From NCBI RefSeq assembly GCF_048551375.1, contig NZ_JBLYZJ010000004.1, forward strand, positions 124,001 through 188,000: DNA of 64,000 nucleotides, in the 5' to 3' direction. The position numbers were made by a program, and so were the translations under genes. The notes below the pieces were generated by a model. It worked only from the letters and a program-made list of their open reading frames with translations, made no database searches and had not been told where the DNA came from. Shown piece after piece: positions 15,660 through 23,840 of the stretch; the stretch's first letter is position 1, and every line of letters begins with the position of its first letter. Source of the DNA: Faucicola sp048551375. Lineage in GTDB: Bacteria; Pseudomonadota; Gammaproteobacteria; Pseudomonadales; Moraxellaceae.

Positions 15660-16034
15660 CTACGCACTTTGTCGCTGTGCTTCGGCTTGCCATAGCCCTT
15701 CAAGGTCATAAAACTGGCGAGCTTGTGGCATCATTACATGTACCACGACCGAACCCAAATCAATCAGCGTCCAGTCGCTTGTGCCTTGACCTTCTACGCC
15801 AATCGGCATAAAACCTGAGGCTTTGGCTTTGACAGCCACATGGTCGGCTAGGGCTTTAAGGTGGCGATTGGACGTACCTTCCGCAATCACGATACGTTCC
15901 ATCACGTCTGTCAACTCTGCCACATCAAGTACGGTGATATTTTTGGCTTTTACGTCTTCGAGAGCATCATTCACCACGGTAAGGCATTGATCTAAACGCT
16001 CGGTGTTCATCACTTCTGGTACAACATAATTCAT
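15660..16034 (-). CDS. rsfS: Ribosomal silencing factor RsfS
   Basis: Binds ribosomal protein uL14 on the 50S subunit and blocks subunit joining when nutrients are scarce. The 124 residues fit the family (about 105-120). The conserved central blocks are visible: DVKAKNITVLDVAELTD, IAEGTSNRHLKALADHV, and near the end GQGTSDWTLIDLGSVVVHVM. Stand-alone here: nadD, the usual neighbour, is absent. It is convergent with the rtcB unit, and a gap of about 65 bp separates it from rsmI upstream on the same strand. Confidence 0.95.
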   Translation of the reverse strand: MNYVVPEVMNTERLDQCLTVVNDALEDVKAKNITVLDVAELTDVMERIVIAEGTSNRHLKALADHVAVKAKASGFMPIGVEGQGTSDWTLIDLGSVVVHVMMPQARQFYDLEGLWQAEAQRQSA

Positions 16035-16099
16035 AGGCGAATCTTTTCCTAAATAATTGACTTATTGACTTACCATGATACCATGAATCACCGTAAAAC

Positions 16100-16969
16100 T
16101 TATACAGTCGTTTCTGCCAATTTTTGTAAGTATAACGCCCTATCATACAAGGCATTTTTTTTCACCCCTGTAATATCACTTGCCAATTGTGAGGCTTTTT
16201 TTACCGATAAATCCTGCAACAACCGCTTAAGCAATTCATCATGCTTGCCAATATCATCTTCATTCGCCACCGTACCGCCCACCACTAGCACGATTTCGCC
16301 TTTTTGCTGATTGTGGTCGGACTCGATAAACGCCTTTAACGCCCCTAAAGTTGAGGGATAAATGGTTTCAAAGGTCTTGGTAATTTCTCGGCAAAAGGTC
16401 ACCTTTCTATCTTCGCCCAATACGCTTGCCATATCCGCTACCGTGTCCACAATGCGGTGCGGTGCTTCATAAAAAATCAGTGTCGCAGTCAAGTCTTTGA
16501 CCAACGCCAATTCGCTTTGGCGGGCGTGGGTTTTGGCAGGCAAAAAGCCATAAAAATAAAACTTATCTGACGGCAACCCTGCCACAGATAGCCCTGCAAT
16601 CCCTGCACACGCACCGACCACAGGCGACACTCTGATACCGACATCATGGCAGGCTTTGACAAGACGAAATCCGGGGTCGCTGATAAGGGGCGTGCCTGCG
16701 TCCGAGATAAGGGCGATGTTTTTGCCCGATTGTAGGACTTCGATAAGTTTTGGGGTTTGGATGTCGGCATTGTGGTCGTGGTACGCCCATGTTTTGGTGG
16801 GGATGTTAAAGTGGTTGAGCAGTTTGCCAGAGGTGCGTGTGTCTTCACAGGCGATGATATCGACAGTTTTTAGGCAGTCGATGGCGTGGGCGGTGATGTC
16901 GGATAAATTGCCGATGGGCGTGGCGACTATATATAAAGTACCTTGATTTTGGCTAAAAGATGGGGTCAT
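16100..16969 (-). CDS. rsmI: 16S rRNA (cytidine1402-2'-O)-methyltransferase RsmI
   Basis: A SAM-dependent methyltransferase of the tetrapyrrole-methylase fold that modifies C1402 in the ribosomal P site. The 289 residues are the usual length. Motifs are in order: LYIVATPIGNLSDIT at the N-terminus, IACEDTRTSGKLLNHF, ALISDAGTPLISDPG, and a PHRIVDTVAD block. The gene is divergent from 17038. In E. coli the divergent neighbour is lpoA followed by yraN. Here yraN is kept but the intervening gene is a different, much smaller protein. Confidence 0.96.
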   Translation of the reverse strand: MTPSFSQNQGTLYIVATPIGNLSDITAHAIDCLKTVDIIACEDTRTSGKLLNHFNIPTKTWAYHDHNADIQTPKLIEVLQSGKNIALISDAGTPLISDPGFRLVKACHDVGIRVSPVVGACAGIAGLSVAGLPSDKFYFYGFLPAKTHARQSELALVKDLTATLIFYEAPHRIVDTVADMASVLGEDRKVTFCREITKTFETIYPSTLGALKAFIESDHNQQKGEIVLVVGGTVANEDDIGKHDELLKRLLQDLSVKKASQLASDITGVKKNALYDRALYLQKLAETTV

Positions 16970-17037
16970 TTTTTTCTCAATTTTGATAAAGTTTAATGCT
17001 ATTATAAGCTATTTTAAAACTAAAAAAGGCAATGGCA

Positions 17038-17595
17038 ATGAGAATAAAAATTTTATTAATAGCAATAAGTTGTTTTGCTATTAATGTCAATGCGTGTTTA
17101 CCGTTGTCACCTGCCAGTGCTTTGGTTGGGCGGATTGCAAACATTCAGCAAGGTGGAAAATTGCCAACACCCAATCAATCACCCAATACTTTTACACTAA
17201 AATTGACGGATTATTCATGGGTGTTTCGTACTTGGAAACAATGGCTAATGCTACCGTTAGCGAACAGTTTTGTGGGGAATTTTGCAACAAAAAACTTTGC
17301 CCCCAATGATATTATTGTAGCATTAGCAGATTATCAAAACGGTGGCAAACCGCATGATTATACCGTCTATACAATGGCAAAATTGACTTGTCAAAATGAT
17401 AAATTACTTTTGCAAAAGCCTGTGGTAGTGCCTTTAAGTTGGAATAGGGAGAAAGGGCGTTGTGGGATTGGTAAAAACTATGCAGGGATATTGGATGGGT
17501 TTATGGATAATGACCAAGCGTATTATTTGGCAAAATTGCAACAAAAATACCCAACTTGTCGTGCATTAGAAAATGCTTTTCCTAAAACCAAATAA
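17038..17595 (+). CDS. Secreted protein of unknown function at the lpoA position
   Basis: From the ATG at 17038 (a second ATG lies two codons upstream) the 185-residue product begins with a signal peptide (MRIKILLIAISCFAINVNA) and a Cys immediately after it. The lipobox-like VNAC is not canonical, so it may be periplasmic rather than lipidated. Four Cys in the mature chain suggest disulfides. It contains aromatic-rich segments (DYSWVFRTWKQWLMLP) but no domain I recognise. It sits between divergent rsmI and yraN, 3 bp before the latter, the slot held by lpoA in enterobacteria, but it is far too short and not similar to LpoA. Confidence 0.7.
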   Translation: MRIKILLIAISCFAINVNACLPLSPASALVGRIANIQQGGKLPTPNQSPNTFTLKLTDYSWVFRTWKQWLMLPLANSFVGNFATKNFAPNDIIVALADYQNGGKPHDYTVYTMAKLTCQNDKLLLQKPVVVPLSWNREKGRCGIGKNYAGILDGFMDNDQAYYLAKLQQKYPTCRALENAFPKTK

Positions 17596-17598
17596 CGC

Positions 17599-18003
17599 AT
17601 GAAACTCACCGCCCCCAAACAACGCCAAGGCGACCACTACGAAAACCTTGCAAGGCTTTATCTTGAGGCTAACGGCTTGACATTTTTTGCCAAAAACTGG
17701 CATTACAAAAATATCGGCGAGCTTGACCTTATCATGTTAGATGAAAATGCAAAAACCCCCTGCCTAATCATAGTCGAAGTGCGTCAGCGAAAAACCATTG
17801 ACTATGGCTCAAGCCTTGACAGCATTACCACCGCCAAACAACGCAAAATCCTCAAAGCCACCCAAGCCTTTTTACAAACCCATCCGCAATTTGACAACCA
17901 CGAAATCCGCTTTGATGTCGTCAGTTTTGACCACGACAACCCCACCACCGCCACAGGCGAGCCGATTCCCAGTTGGCTACAAGGGGCGTTTGACGGCAGT
18001 TAG
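17599..18003 (+). CDS. yraN: YraN/UPF0102 endonuclease-fold protein
   Basis: A small 134-residue protein of the UPF0102 family with a restriction-endonuclease-like (PDDEXK) fold. The conserved parts are GDHYENLARLYLEANGL, a NIGELDLIMLD acidic site (G-E-L-D) and the downstream IIVEVRQRK, which complete a D-ExK-type catalytic pattern. The family is thought to act on DNA, with some evidence for structure-specific nuclease activity in relatives, but its cellular role is not established. It starts 3 bp after the secreted-protein gene, so the two are co-translated. Confidence 0.92.
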   Translation: MKLTAPKQRQGDHYENLARLYLEANGLTFFAKNWHYKNIGELDLIMLDENAKTPCLIIVEVRQRKTIDYGSSLDSITTAKQRKILKATQAFLQTHPQFDNHEIRFDVVSFDHDNPTTATGEPIPSWLQGAFDGS

Positions 18004-18134
18004 CCCAAACCCATTCCCCACAAGCTAGCATGTAAAAATCACAAAATTTATGCTATGCTAATAGTAATTTTCTTTTATTCCAGTATTCCAATTCGTTTTT
18101 TAATAACTCATTGTTTAATAATTAGGTAATCTGC

Positions 18135-18380
18135 ATGAACGCACAAGATTTAATCGCCATTTTACAACCCCATTTCCCCAACGCCACTATCGAAGCCAAT
18201 AATCAAGGCAACAAATTTGACGTGCGTGTCATTGATGATAGTTTTGACGGCAAACGCCCAGTACAACGCCAACAAGCGGTATTGGCATTGGTCAATGATA
18301 AATTTGCTAGTGGCGAAATTCATGCGTTAAACATTCAAGCCTTGACCACCACCGAATGGCAAGCCAAGCAAGATGCATAA
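18135..18380 (+). CDS. ibaG: BolA-family protein IbaG
   Basis: A BolA-like protein of 81 residues that partners with monothiol glutaredoxins in iron-sulfur cluster trafficking. The family pattern is present: an N-terminal ALI-type helix (AQDLIAILQPHFPNATIEA), FDVRVIDDSFDGKRPVQRQ and the terminal IHALNIQALTTTEW. The H in IHALNIQ is the likely cluster ligand. The stop lies 7 bp before murA, with the murA ribosome site overlapping it, the same ibaG-murA order as in E. coli and Pseudomonas. Confidence 0.93.
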   Translation: MNAQDLIAILQPHFPNATIEANNQGNKFDVRVIDDSFDGKRPVQRQQAVLALVNDKFASGEIHALNIQALTTTEWQAKQDA

Positions 18381-18387
18381 GGGGAAA

Positions 18388-19668
18388 ATGATGGATAAAT
18401 TTGTAATTACAGGCGGTACAAAAGTACAGGGCGAAGTCATCATTTCTGGGGCAAAAAACGCTGCATTGCCGTTGCTTGCTGCTATGATTTTGGCAGAAAC
18501 ACCGACTACACTCACCAATGTTCCTACGCTTGAAGATGTCAAAACGTTGGTCAAATTGATTGCAGGTATGGGTATTCAAATCGAAAAAAATGGCGATACC
18601 GTCAAATGTGATACTGCTACTATTAACAGCTACTACGCCCCATATGATTTGGTAAAAACCATGCGTGCTTCAATTTTGGTACTAGGTCCGCTACTTGCTC
18701 GTTTTGGTGAAGCTGAAGTGTCACTTCCGGGGGGCTGTGCGATTGGTTCACGTCCTGTTGACCAACACCTTAAAGCGTTAGAAGCGATGGGTGCAGAAAT
18801 CGTGGTCGAAAATGGCTATGTTAAAGCCAAAGCCCCAAAAAATGACAAAGGCGTACCTCGTCTAAAAGGCTGTGACTTTACTTTTGATATGGTAACAGTC
18901 GGTGGTACAGAAAACACCATCATGGCGGCAGCTTTGGCGGAGGGCGTAACCCGCCTTGAAAACTGTGCCAGAGAGCCAGAAGTGGTGGATTTAGCAAATA
19001 TGCTGGTCAAAATGGGGGCAAAAATCGAGGGTATCGGTACAGCCTACATGACCATCACAGGCGTGGATAAACTGCACGGCTGTGACTATTCGGTTGTACC
19101 TGACCGTATCGAAACTGGCTCATACCTTGCCCTTGCGATGATGACTGAGGGTGATATCACCGCTCATAACACCGATGCCAGTATCATGCAATCTGTACTT
19201 GCCAAAATGACCGAAATGGGTGCAACCATCACCACAGGTGACGACTGGATTCGCCTACAAATGAACGGTCGCCCAAAAGCCGTGGATATCCGCACCCAAC
19301 CGCACCCTGCATTCCCAACGGATATGCAAGCCCAATTGATGACGGTCGCTTGTATTGCGGATGGCACGAGTAGCATTATTGAAAATATCTTTGAAAACCG
19401 CTATATGCACGTCCCAGAGTTACAACGCATGGGGGCAAATATCAAGGTTGATGGACATATGGCGATTGTGAAAGGCGTAGAAAAACTAAACTCTGCCCCT
19501 GTGATGGCGACCGACTTACGTGCGTCAATGTCATTGGTGATGGCGGCGGTGTCAGCCGAGGGCGATACCACGATGGAGCAGATTTATCACATTGACCGTG
19601 GCTATGAAAATGTCGAAGAAAAACTACGTGGCTTGGGTGTGAAAATCGAGCGGATTAAAGGGGACTAA
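18388..19668 (+). CDS. murA: UDP-N-acetylglucosamine 1-carboxyvinyltransferase
   Basis: The first committed step of peptidoglycan synthesis: transfers enolpyruvate from PEP to UDP-GlcNAc in the cytoplasm. The ATG at 18388 (or 18391) follows an AAGGGG ribosome site. An upstream ATG at 18373 inside ibaG is rejected. The result is 426 residues, close to E. coli MurA (419). Visible residues are K22/N23 in SGAKNAALPLL and the fosfomycin-target Cys in LPGGCAIGSRPVD. Also present are DLRASMSLVMA and a VPELQRMGA block. In Pseudomonas hisG follows directly; here a toxin-antitoxin pair is between them. Confidence 0.97.
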   Translation: MMDKFVITGGTKVQGEVIISGAKNAALPLLAAMILAETPTTLTNVPTLEDVKTLVKLIAGMGIQIEKNGDTVKCDTATINSYYAPYDLVKTMRASILVLGPLLARFGEAEVSLPGGCAIGSRPVDQHLKALEAMGAEIVVENGYVKAKAPKNDKGVPRLKGCDFTFDMVTVGGTENTIMAAALAEGVTRLENCAREPEVVDLANMLVKMGAKIEGIGTAYMTITGVDKLHGCDYSVVPDRIETGSYLALAMMTEGDITAHNTDASIMQSVLAKMTEMGATITTGDDWIRLQMNGRPKAVDIRTQPHPAFPTDMQAQLMTVACIADGTSSIIENIFENRYMHVPELQRMGANIKVDGHMAIVKGVEKLNSAPVMATDLRASMSLVMAAVSAEGDTTMEQIYHIDRGYENVEEKLRGLGVKIERIKGD

Positions 19669-19780
19669 ATAAACCCTTGTTAAAATAGATAGGGGGCAAA
19701 CGTAAACTTGTCCCTTTTATTTGTTGAATGACATTTTCGTAAAGTGGCTTGGACTTTTTCACGAATAATAAGGAAAAATT

Positions 19781-20134
19781 ATGGCGACTTATACCTTTGA
19801 ATTACCAAGTGATATAACTTATCAAGACCTTGAAAAATTTTCTAACAGCAACAATGCCAATATTGGTGAAATACTTAAAGATTATATCAGGCAATTATTG
19901 GGTAAAAACAACCACTCATTATCTAGTAATGGTACTGATATTGCACAAACGCCTCTACTTACTGAGAAGCAACAGCAGGATTTACTTGCGATTCGGGCTT
20001 TGTCTGGCAAATATAGAAAATTCGCAAAAAATCAAGGACCGTTTAGTGTTGAAGATATGAATAGGATTGTTCAAGAAGAATTTGCAAAAGAGTGGATTGC
20101 CAATGATAGGCTAAATAGAAGCGATGCACCATGA
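19781..20134 (+). CDS. Antitoxin of a VapBC-like module
   Basis: A 117-residue protein whose stop overlaps the toxin start by ATGA, typical of type II toxin-antitoxin pairs. The N-terminus (TYTFELPSDITYQDLEKF, then NIGEILKDYIRQLL) looks like a strand followed by two helices, as in ribbon-helix-helix DNA-binding antitoxins, although longer than most. The C-terminal part (GPFSVEDMNRIVQEEFAKEW) would be the toxin-wrapping tail. A TAAGGAAAAATT ribosome site precedes it. It probably autoregulates the operon. The identification rests mainly on the partner. Confidence 0.75.
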   Translation: MATYTFELPSDITYQDLEKFSNSNNANIGEILKDYIRQLLGKNNHSLSSNGTDIAQTPLLTEKQQQDLLAIRALSGKYRKFAKNQGPFSVEDMNRIVQEEFAKEWIANDRLNRSDAP

Positions 20135-20532
20135 AAAAGGCGATTGATACCAATATCTTAGTACGCTACCTTATGCAAGATGATGAACGCCAAACAAAAA
20201 TTGTCTTAAAATTATTTGAAGACACGATTTTACAAAATACACGATTATTTGTCCCAGCGGTTGTCATCTTGGAAACCAATTGGATATTGTATAACGTATT
20301 CAATTTAGACAGAACAAGCATTGTAAAGCTATTTTTAGAACTCATGTCATTGGATGTTTTAGACATAGAATATACAACAGTGATTCATCGCTGTTTAAGT
20401 TATGCCCAAACCAACACTTATGATTTATCTGATTTGCTGATTGGAGCAATCGCCCAAGCCAATGACTGCGATACCACTTTAACTTTTGATAAAAAAGCCT
20501 CAAAATCCGATTATTTTACCTTACTAACGTGA
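20131..20532 (+). CDS. PIN-domain toxin (VapC-like ribonuclease)
   Basis: A Mg2+-dependent ribonuclease toxin of 133 residues with the complete PIN acidic set: D6 in AIDTNILVRYL, E in VVILETNWIL, D in TYDLSDLLIGAIA and D in LTFDKKA. VapC-type enzymes cleave initiator tRNA or rRNA; the target here cannot be read from sequence. It overlaps the antitoxin by 4 bp. The pair lies between murA and hisG, which are neighbours in related genomes, so it looks like an inserted module. All catalytic residues are intact. Confidence 0.88.
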   Translation: MKKAIDTNILVRYLMQDDERQTKIVLKLFEDTILQNTRLFVPAVVILETNWILYNVFNLDRTSIVKLFLELMSLDVLDIEYTTVIHRCLSYAQTNTYDLSDLLIGAIAQANDCDTTLTFDKKASKSDYFTLLT

Positions 20533-20544
20533 CGTTATTGCCTT

Positions 20545-21189
20545 ATGACCGAAACCTATAACGGCTTGACCCTAGCCTTATCCAAAGGGCGAATCCTCAA
20601 AGAAACCATGCCAATGCTTGCCAAAGCAGGGATTGAACTGCTTGAAGATGTGGATAAATCACGCAAACTGATTTTTCCCACCACGCATCCAGATGTGCGA
20701 GTGTTGATATTGCGAGCTTCGGACGTACCGACCTATGTCGAGCATGGGGCGGCGGACTTTGGTATTGCAGGTAAAGATGTTTTGATGGAGCATGGTTCTA
20801 GCAATCTTTACGAACTGTTGGATTTGCAAATCGCCAATTGCCGTTTGATGACAGCAGGTAAAGTCGGTTTGACCTTGCCTAATCGCCGTTTACGCATTGC
20901 CACCAAATATGTCAATGTCACTCGGGCATTTTTTGCCAGTCGAGGTGAGCAGGTTGATGTCATCAAGCTATACGGCTCAATGGAACTTGCTCCATTGGTT
21001 GGGCTAGGGGATTTGATTGTCGATGTGGTCGATACAGGCAATACCTTACGAGCCAATGGGCTTGAGCCATTGGAAGAAATCGCCCAAATTTCTTCTCGTT
21101 TGATTGTCAATCAAGTCAGCTACAAACGCAAATTTGCCTTACTTGAGCCGATTTTGAATAGCCTAAAAACCAGTGTGGAAGCCATTTGA
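20545..21189 (+). CDS. hisG: ATP phosphoribosyltransferase, short form
   Basis: The first step of histidine synthesis: condenses ATP with PRPP. The 214 residues are the short HisG form, which needs the HisZ regulatory subunit (not in this window). Motifs seen are LALSKGRILKETMPML, GAADFGIAGKD, and the PRPP-binding stretch DLIVDVVDTGNTLRANGL. The stop TGA shares bases with the next start (TGATG), so the downstream gene is translationally coupled. In Pseudomonas hisD and hisC follow; here they do not. Confidence 0.95.
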   Translation: MTETYNGLTLALSKGRILKETMPMLAKAGIELLEDVDKSRKLIFPTTHPDVRVLILRASDVPTYVEHGAADFGIAGKDVLMEHGSSNLYELLDLQIANCRLMTAGKVGLTLPNRRLRIATKYVNVTRAFFASRGEQVDVIKLYGSMELAPLVGLGDLIVDVVDTGNTLRANGLEPLEEIAQISSRLIVNQVSYKRKFALLEPILNSLKTSVEAI

Positions 21190-21542
21190 TGTCAACAAAG
21201 CAAATGGAACATCTGTTTGTGTATGGTACGCTTGCCCCCAACCAGTCGAATGCCCATATTCTCGCCCCTATCAATGGCACATGGCAATCGGCTTCGGTGC
21301 GTGGCAAGCTATATCCCAATGGTATTGGCAAAAGTCTGGGCTATCCTGCTCTTGAGCCGTCTTTTAGTCAGACAGAGGGCGATGTAATTCAAGGCTTGGT
21401 ATTTAGTTCCGATGCGTTAAGCGAGCATTGGCAACGTATTGATGACTTTGAAGGTGATGGCTATCAGCGGATTTTGGTCGATGTCACATTGGCTACAGGT
21501 GAGATTTTAACGACCTTTGTTTATGCGTTTCTCAATGATTAA
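21189..21542 (+). CDS. Gamma-glutamylcyclotransferase-fold protein (YtfP/AIG2-like)
   Basis: A small 117-residue protein of the gamma-glutamylcyclotransferase superfamily. The diagnostic N-terminal strand FVYGTLAPNQSNAHIL is present, along with YPALEPS and a IDDFEGDGYQR segment carrying the expected acidic residue. Relatives include YtfP and the AIG2-like group, whose natural substrates are mostly unknown. The ATG at 21189 overlaps the hisG stop. A TTG one codon earlier is possible but unneeded. Co-transcribed with hisG. Confidence 0.85.
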   Translation: MSTKQMEHLFVYGTLAPNQSNAHILAPINGTWQSASVRGKLYPNGIGKSLGYPALEPSFSQTEGDVIQGLVFSSDALSEHWQRIDDFEGDGYQRILVDVTLATGEILTTFVYAFLND

Positions 21543-21579
21543 TAGAGCCTAAATTTTATGCCAAATAGCGAGTTATCCC

Positions 21580-23259
21580 ATGTTCCATCCCTTAACCGAT
21601 GCTGAAATCGCCCAAAATGCCACCATGCAACCCATCACTGCGATTGCCCAAAAGCTAGGCTTGGCAAATGATGCCGTGATTCCCTACGGACATACCAAAG
21701 CCAAAATCAATTCTAACAATATTAAGCAATTGCCCAATAAAAACGGCAAGCTGATTTTGGTCACCGCCATCAATCCCACCCCAGCAGGTGAGGGTAAAAC
21801 CACTGTGACAATTGGGTTGGCGGACGGTTTGAATCGACTGGGTAAACAAACCGTTGTTGCCTTGCGTGAGCCATCACTAGGGCCTGTATTTGGTATGAAA
21901 GGCGGTGCGACAGGGGGCGGTTATGCCCAAGTGTTGCCGATGGAAGACATCAACTTGCATTTTACAGGCGATTTTCATGCCATTGGTTCTGCCAATAATT
22001 TATTATCGGCATTGATTGACAATCATATTTATCAAGGTAATCAACAACAAATCGACCCCAAGCGAGTGCTATGGCGGCGAGCGATGGACATGAACGACCG
22101 CCAACTTCGCAATATCATTGGTGGATTGGGCAAGCCTAGTGATGGTGTGATGCGTCCAGATGGTTTTGATATCACGGTTGCCAGTGAAGTGATGGCAGTG
22201 TTTTGTCTTGCCAAAGATTTGGCGGACCTCAAACAACGCCTTGGCAATATGTTGGTGGCGTATCGCTACGACAACACGCCTGTCTATGCTCGTGATTTAC
22301 AAGCTCATGGGGCGATGACTGCCTTGCTCAAAGATGCGTTAAAACCCAATCTAGTACAGAGCATCGAGGGAACGCCTGCCTTAATTCATGGTGGTCCTTT
22401 CGCCAATATCGCCCACGGCTGTAACTCGGTTATCGCCACTCGTACCGCACGGCATTTGGCGGATTATGTGGTGACCGAGGCAGGTTTTGGGGCGGATTTG
22501 GGGGCAGAAAAATTCTGCGATATCAAATGCCGTCTTGCCGACCTTCGCCCTGATGTGGCGGTGATTGTGGCGACCATTCGAGCGTTAAAATACAACGGTG
22601 GCGTGGCAAAAGACGAGCTAAAAGCCGAAAACGTTACCGCCGTGCAACAAGGCTTATGCAACCTTGAACGCCACATTCACAATTTAAAAACCCATTTTGG
22701 CTTGCCTGTGGTGGTAGCGATGAACCGCTTTGTCAGCGATAGCGATGCCGAGCTACAGGCAGTCACCGAAGCCTGTGCAAAACTTGGCGTATCAGTCGCC
22801 ATGACCGAAGTATGGGAAAAAGGTGGTGCAGGCGGTGAAGACCTTGCCCAACAAGTGCTTGATGCCATCGACCAACAAGCCAACAATTTCCAATTTTTGT
22901 ACGATGTGAATGATACGATTGAGCAGAAAATGACGACCATTGCCACCCAACTGTATGGGGCAACTGGCGTGGATTTTAGCACCACAGCTCAAGCCACCAT
23001 CAAAAAATTGCAAAAAATTGGCATGGATAAATTGCCGATTTGCGTGGCAAAAACCCAATATTCTTTCAGTGACAACCCAAAATTATTGGGCAGTCCAACC
23101 GATTTTCGCTTGCAAGTGCGTGATATTACCCTGTCCGCAGGGGCTGGTTTTATCGTGGCAGTCTGTGGCGATATCATGAGAATGCCTGGTTTGCCCAAAG
23201 TGCCATCCGCCAATCAGATTGACGTGGATGATAATGGTAATATTGTTGGTTTATTTTAG
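21580..23259 (+). CDS. fhs: Formate-tetrahydrofolate ligase
   Basis: ATP-dependent synthesis of 10-formyl-THF from formate, in the cytoplasm. The 559 residues match the family (about 555). The P-loop is PTPAGEGKTTVTIGLAD. The substrate region REPSLGPVFGMKGGATGGGY and the INLHFTGDFHAI block are intact, as is the C-terminal GDIMRMPGLPKVPSA. It starts 37 bp after the cyclotransferase-fold gene. Together with purU (7970) it lets the cell move one-carbon units between formate and folate in either direction. Confidence 0.97.
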   Translation: MFHPLTDAEIAQNATMQPITAIAQKLGLANDAVIPYGHTKAKINSNNIKQLPNKNGKLILVTAINPTPAGEGKTTVTIGLADGLNRLGKQTVVALREPSLGPVFGMKGGATGGGYAQVLPMEDINLHFTGDFHAIGSANNLLSALIDNHIYQGNQQQIDPKRVLWRRAMDMNDRQLRNIIGGLGKPSDGVMRPDGFDITVASEVMAVFCLAKDLADLKQRLGNMLVAYRYDNTPVYARDLQAHGAMTALLKDALKPNLVQSIEGTPALIHGGPFANIAHGCNSVIATRTARHLADYVVTEAGFGADLGAEKFCDIKCRLADLRPDVAVIVATIRALKYNGGVAKDELKAENVTAVQQGLCNLERHIHNLKTHFGLPVVVAMNRFVSDSDAELQAVTEACAKLGVSVAMTEVWEKGGAGGEDLAQQVLDAIDQQANNFQFLYDVNDTIEQKMTTIATQLYGATGVDFSTTAQATIKKLQKIGMDKLPICVAKTQYSFSDNPKLLGSPTDFRLQVRDITLSAGAGFIVAVCGDIMRMPGLPKVPSANQIDVDDNGNIVGLF

Positions 23260-23496
23260 GCTTGCATTCGTTGAGCCTTTAGCGTAGAATCTGACCATTG
23301 ACAAAAGCGTATCTACTTTTGTCAATGGTGATTGTTTTACCCTTGTTTTATCCTACAGTGTTGGACTATAAAAGATTGATAGTCGCAACATACCTGAGCT
23401 ACGACCCCGCCCCCACGCCCAATTTAGTGCTTTTGGCTAAATTGTTGGTGTTTTATTTGCAAAATTTATTTTATAACTAGTGCCAAACCTACAACT

Positions 23497-23758
23497 GTAG
23501 GGGCGTAATGCTTACGCCCTGTTTGAAATTTTGGTATGTTTAATTGGTAAGTTCTACGGCTTGTAGGGTGCGTTTTACGCACCATTGAGATACTTTGTGT
23601 TAAAGGTGCGTGGAACGCACCCTACGACTTGCAACGTGATTAGCACTTACAATTTTTACCCCATCGAAATTTTAAATATTGGTATGTTGGGCGTATTCAA
23701 TACGCCCCTACGGTTTTACATTTTTGGTTTGGTGTTGTTTCTAATTTAAACGATTATA
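23497..23758. repeat. Cluster of three palindromic repeats
   Basis: Fills the 580-bp gap between fhs and the kinase-ligase gene. A TATAGT-element core (GTAGGGGCGTAATGCTTACG) is at 23497-23519. An inverted pair GTAGGGTGCGTTTTACGCAC and GTGCGTGGAACGCACCCTAC lies at 23563-23625. A second TATAGT-type element has its core at 23689-23712 and its end AATTTAAACGATTATA at 23743-23758. A 60-codon open frame at 23298-23480 has no features of a real gene. Confidence 0.7.
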
Positions 23759-23840
23759 AATCAATAAGTTATTCCATAAATTTTGCACGTCACAACTTTT
23801 TATCTATCAAATTTTGTGAAAAATTTGGTTAAGGACGTAT

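Noticed and set aside
23298..23480. 60-codon open frame after fhs
   Set aside because: No ribosome site, no recognisable content, and it lies in a repeat-rich gap.
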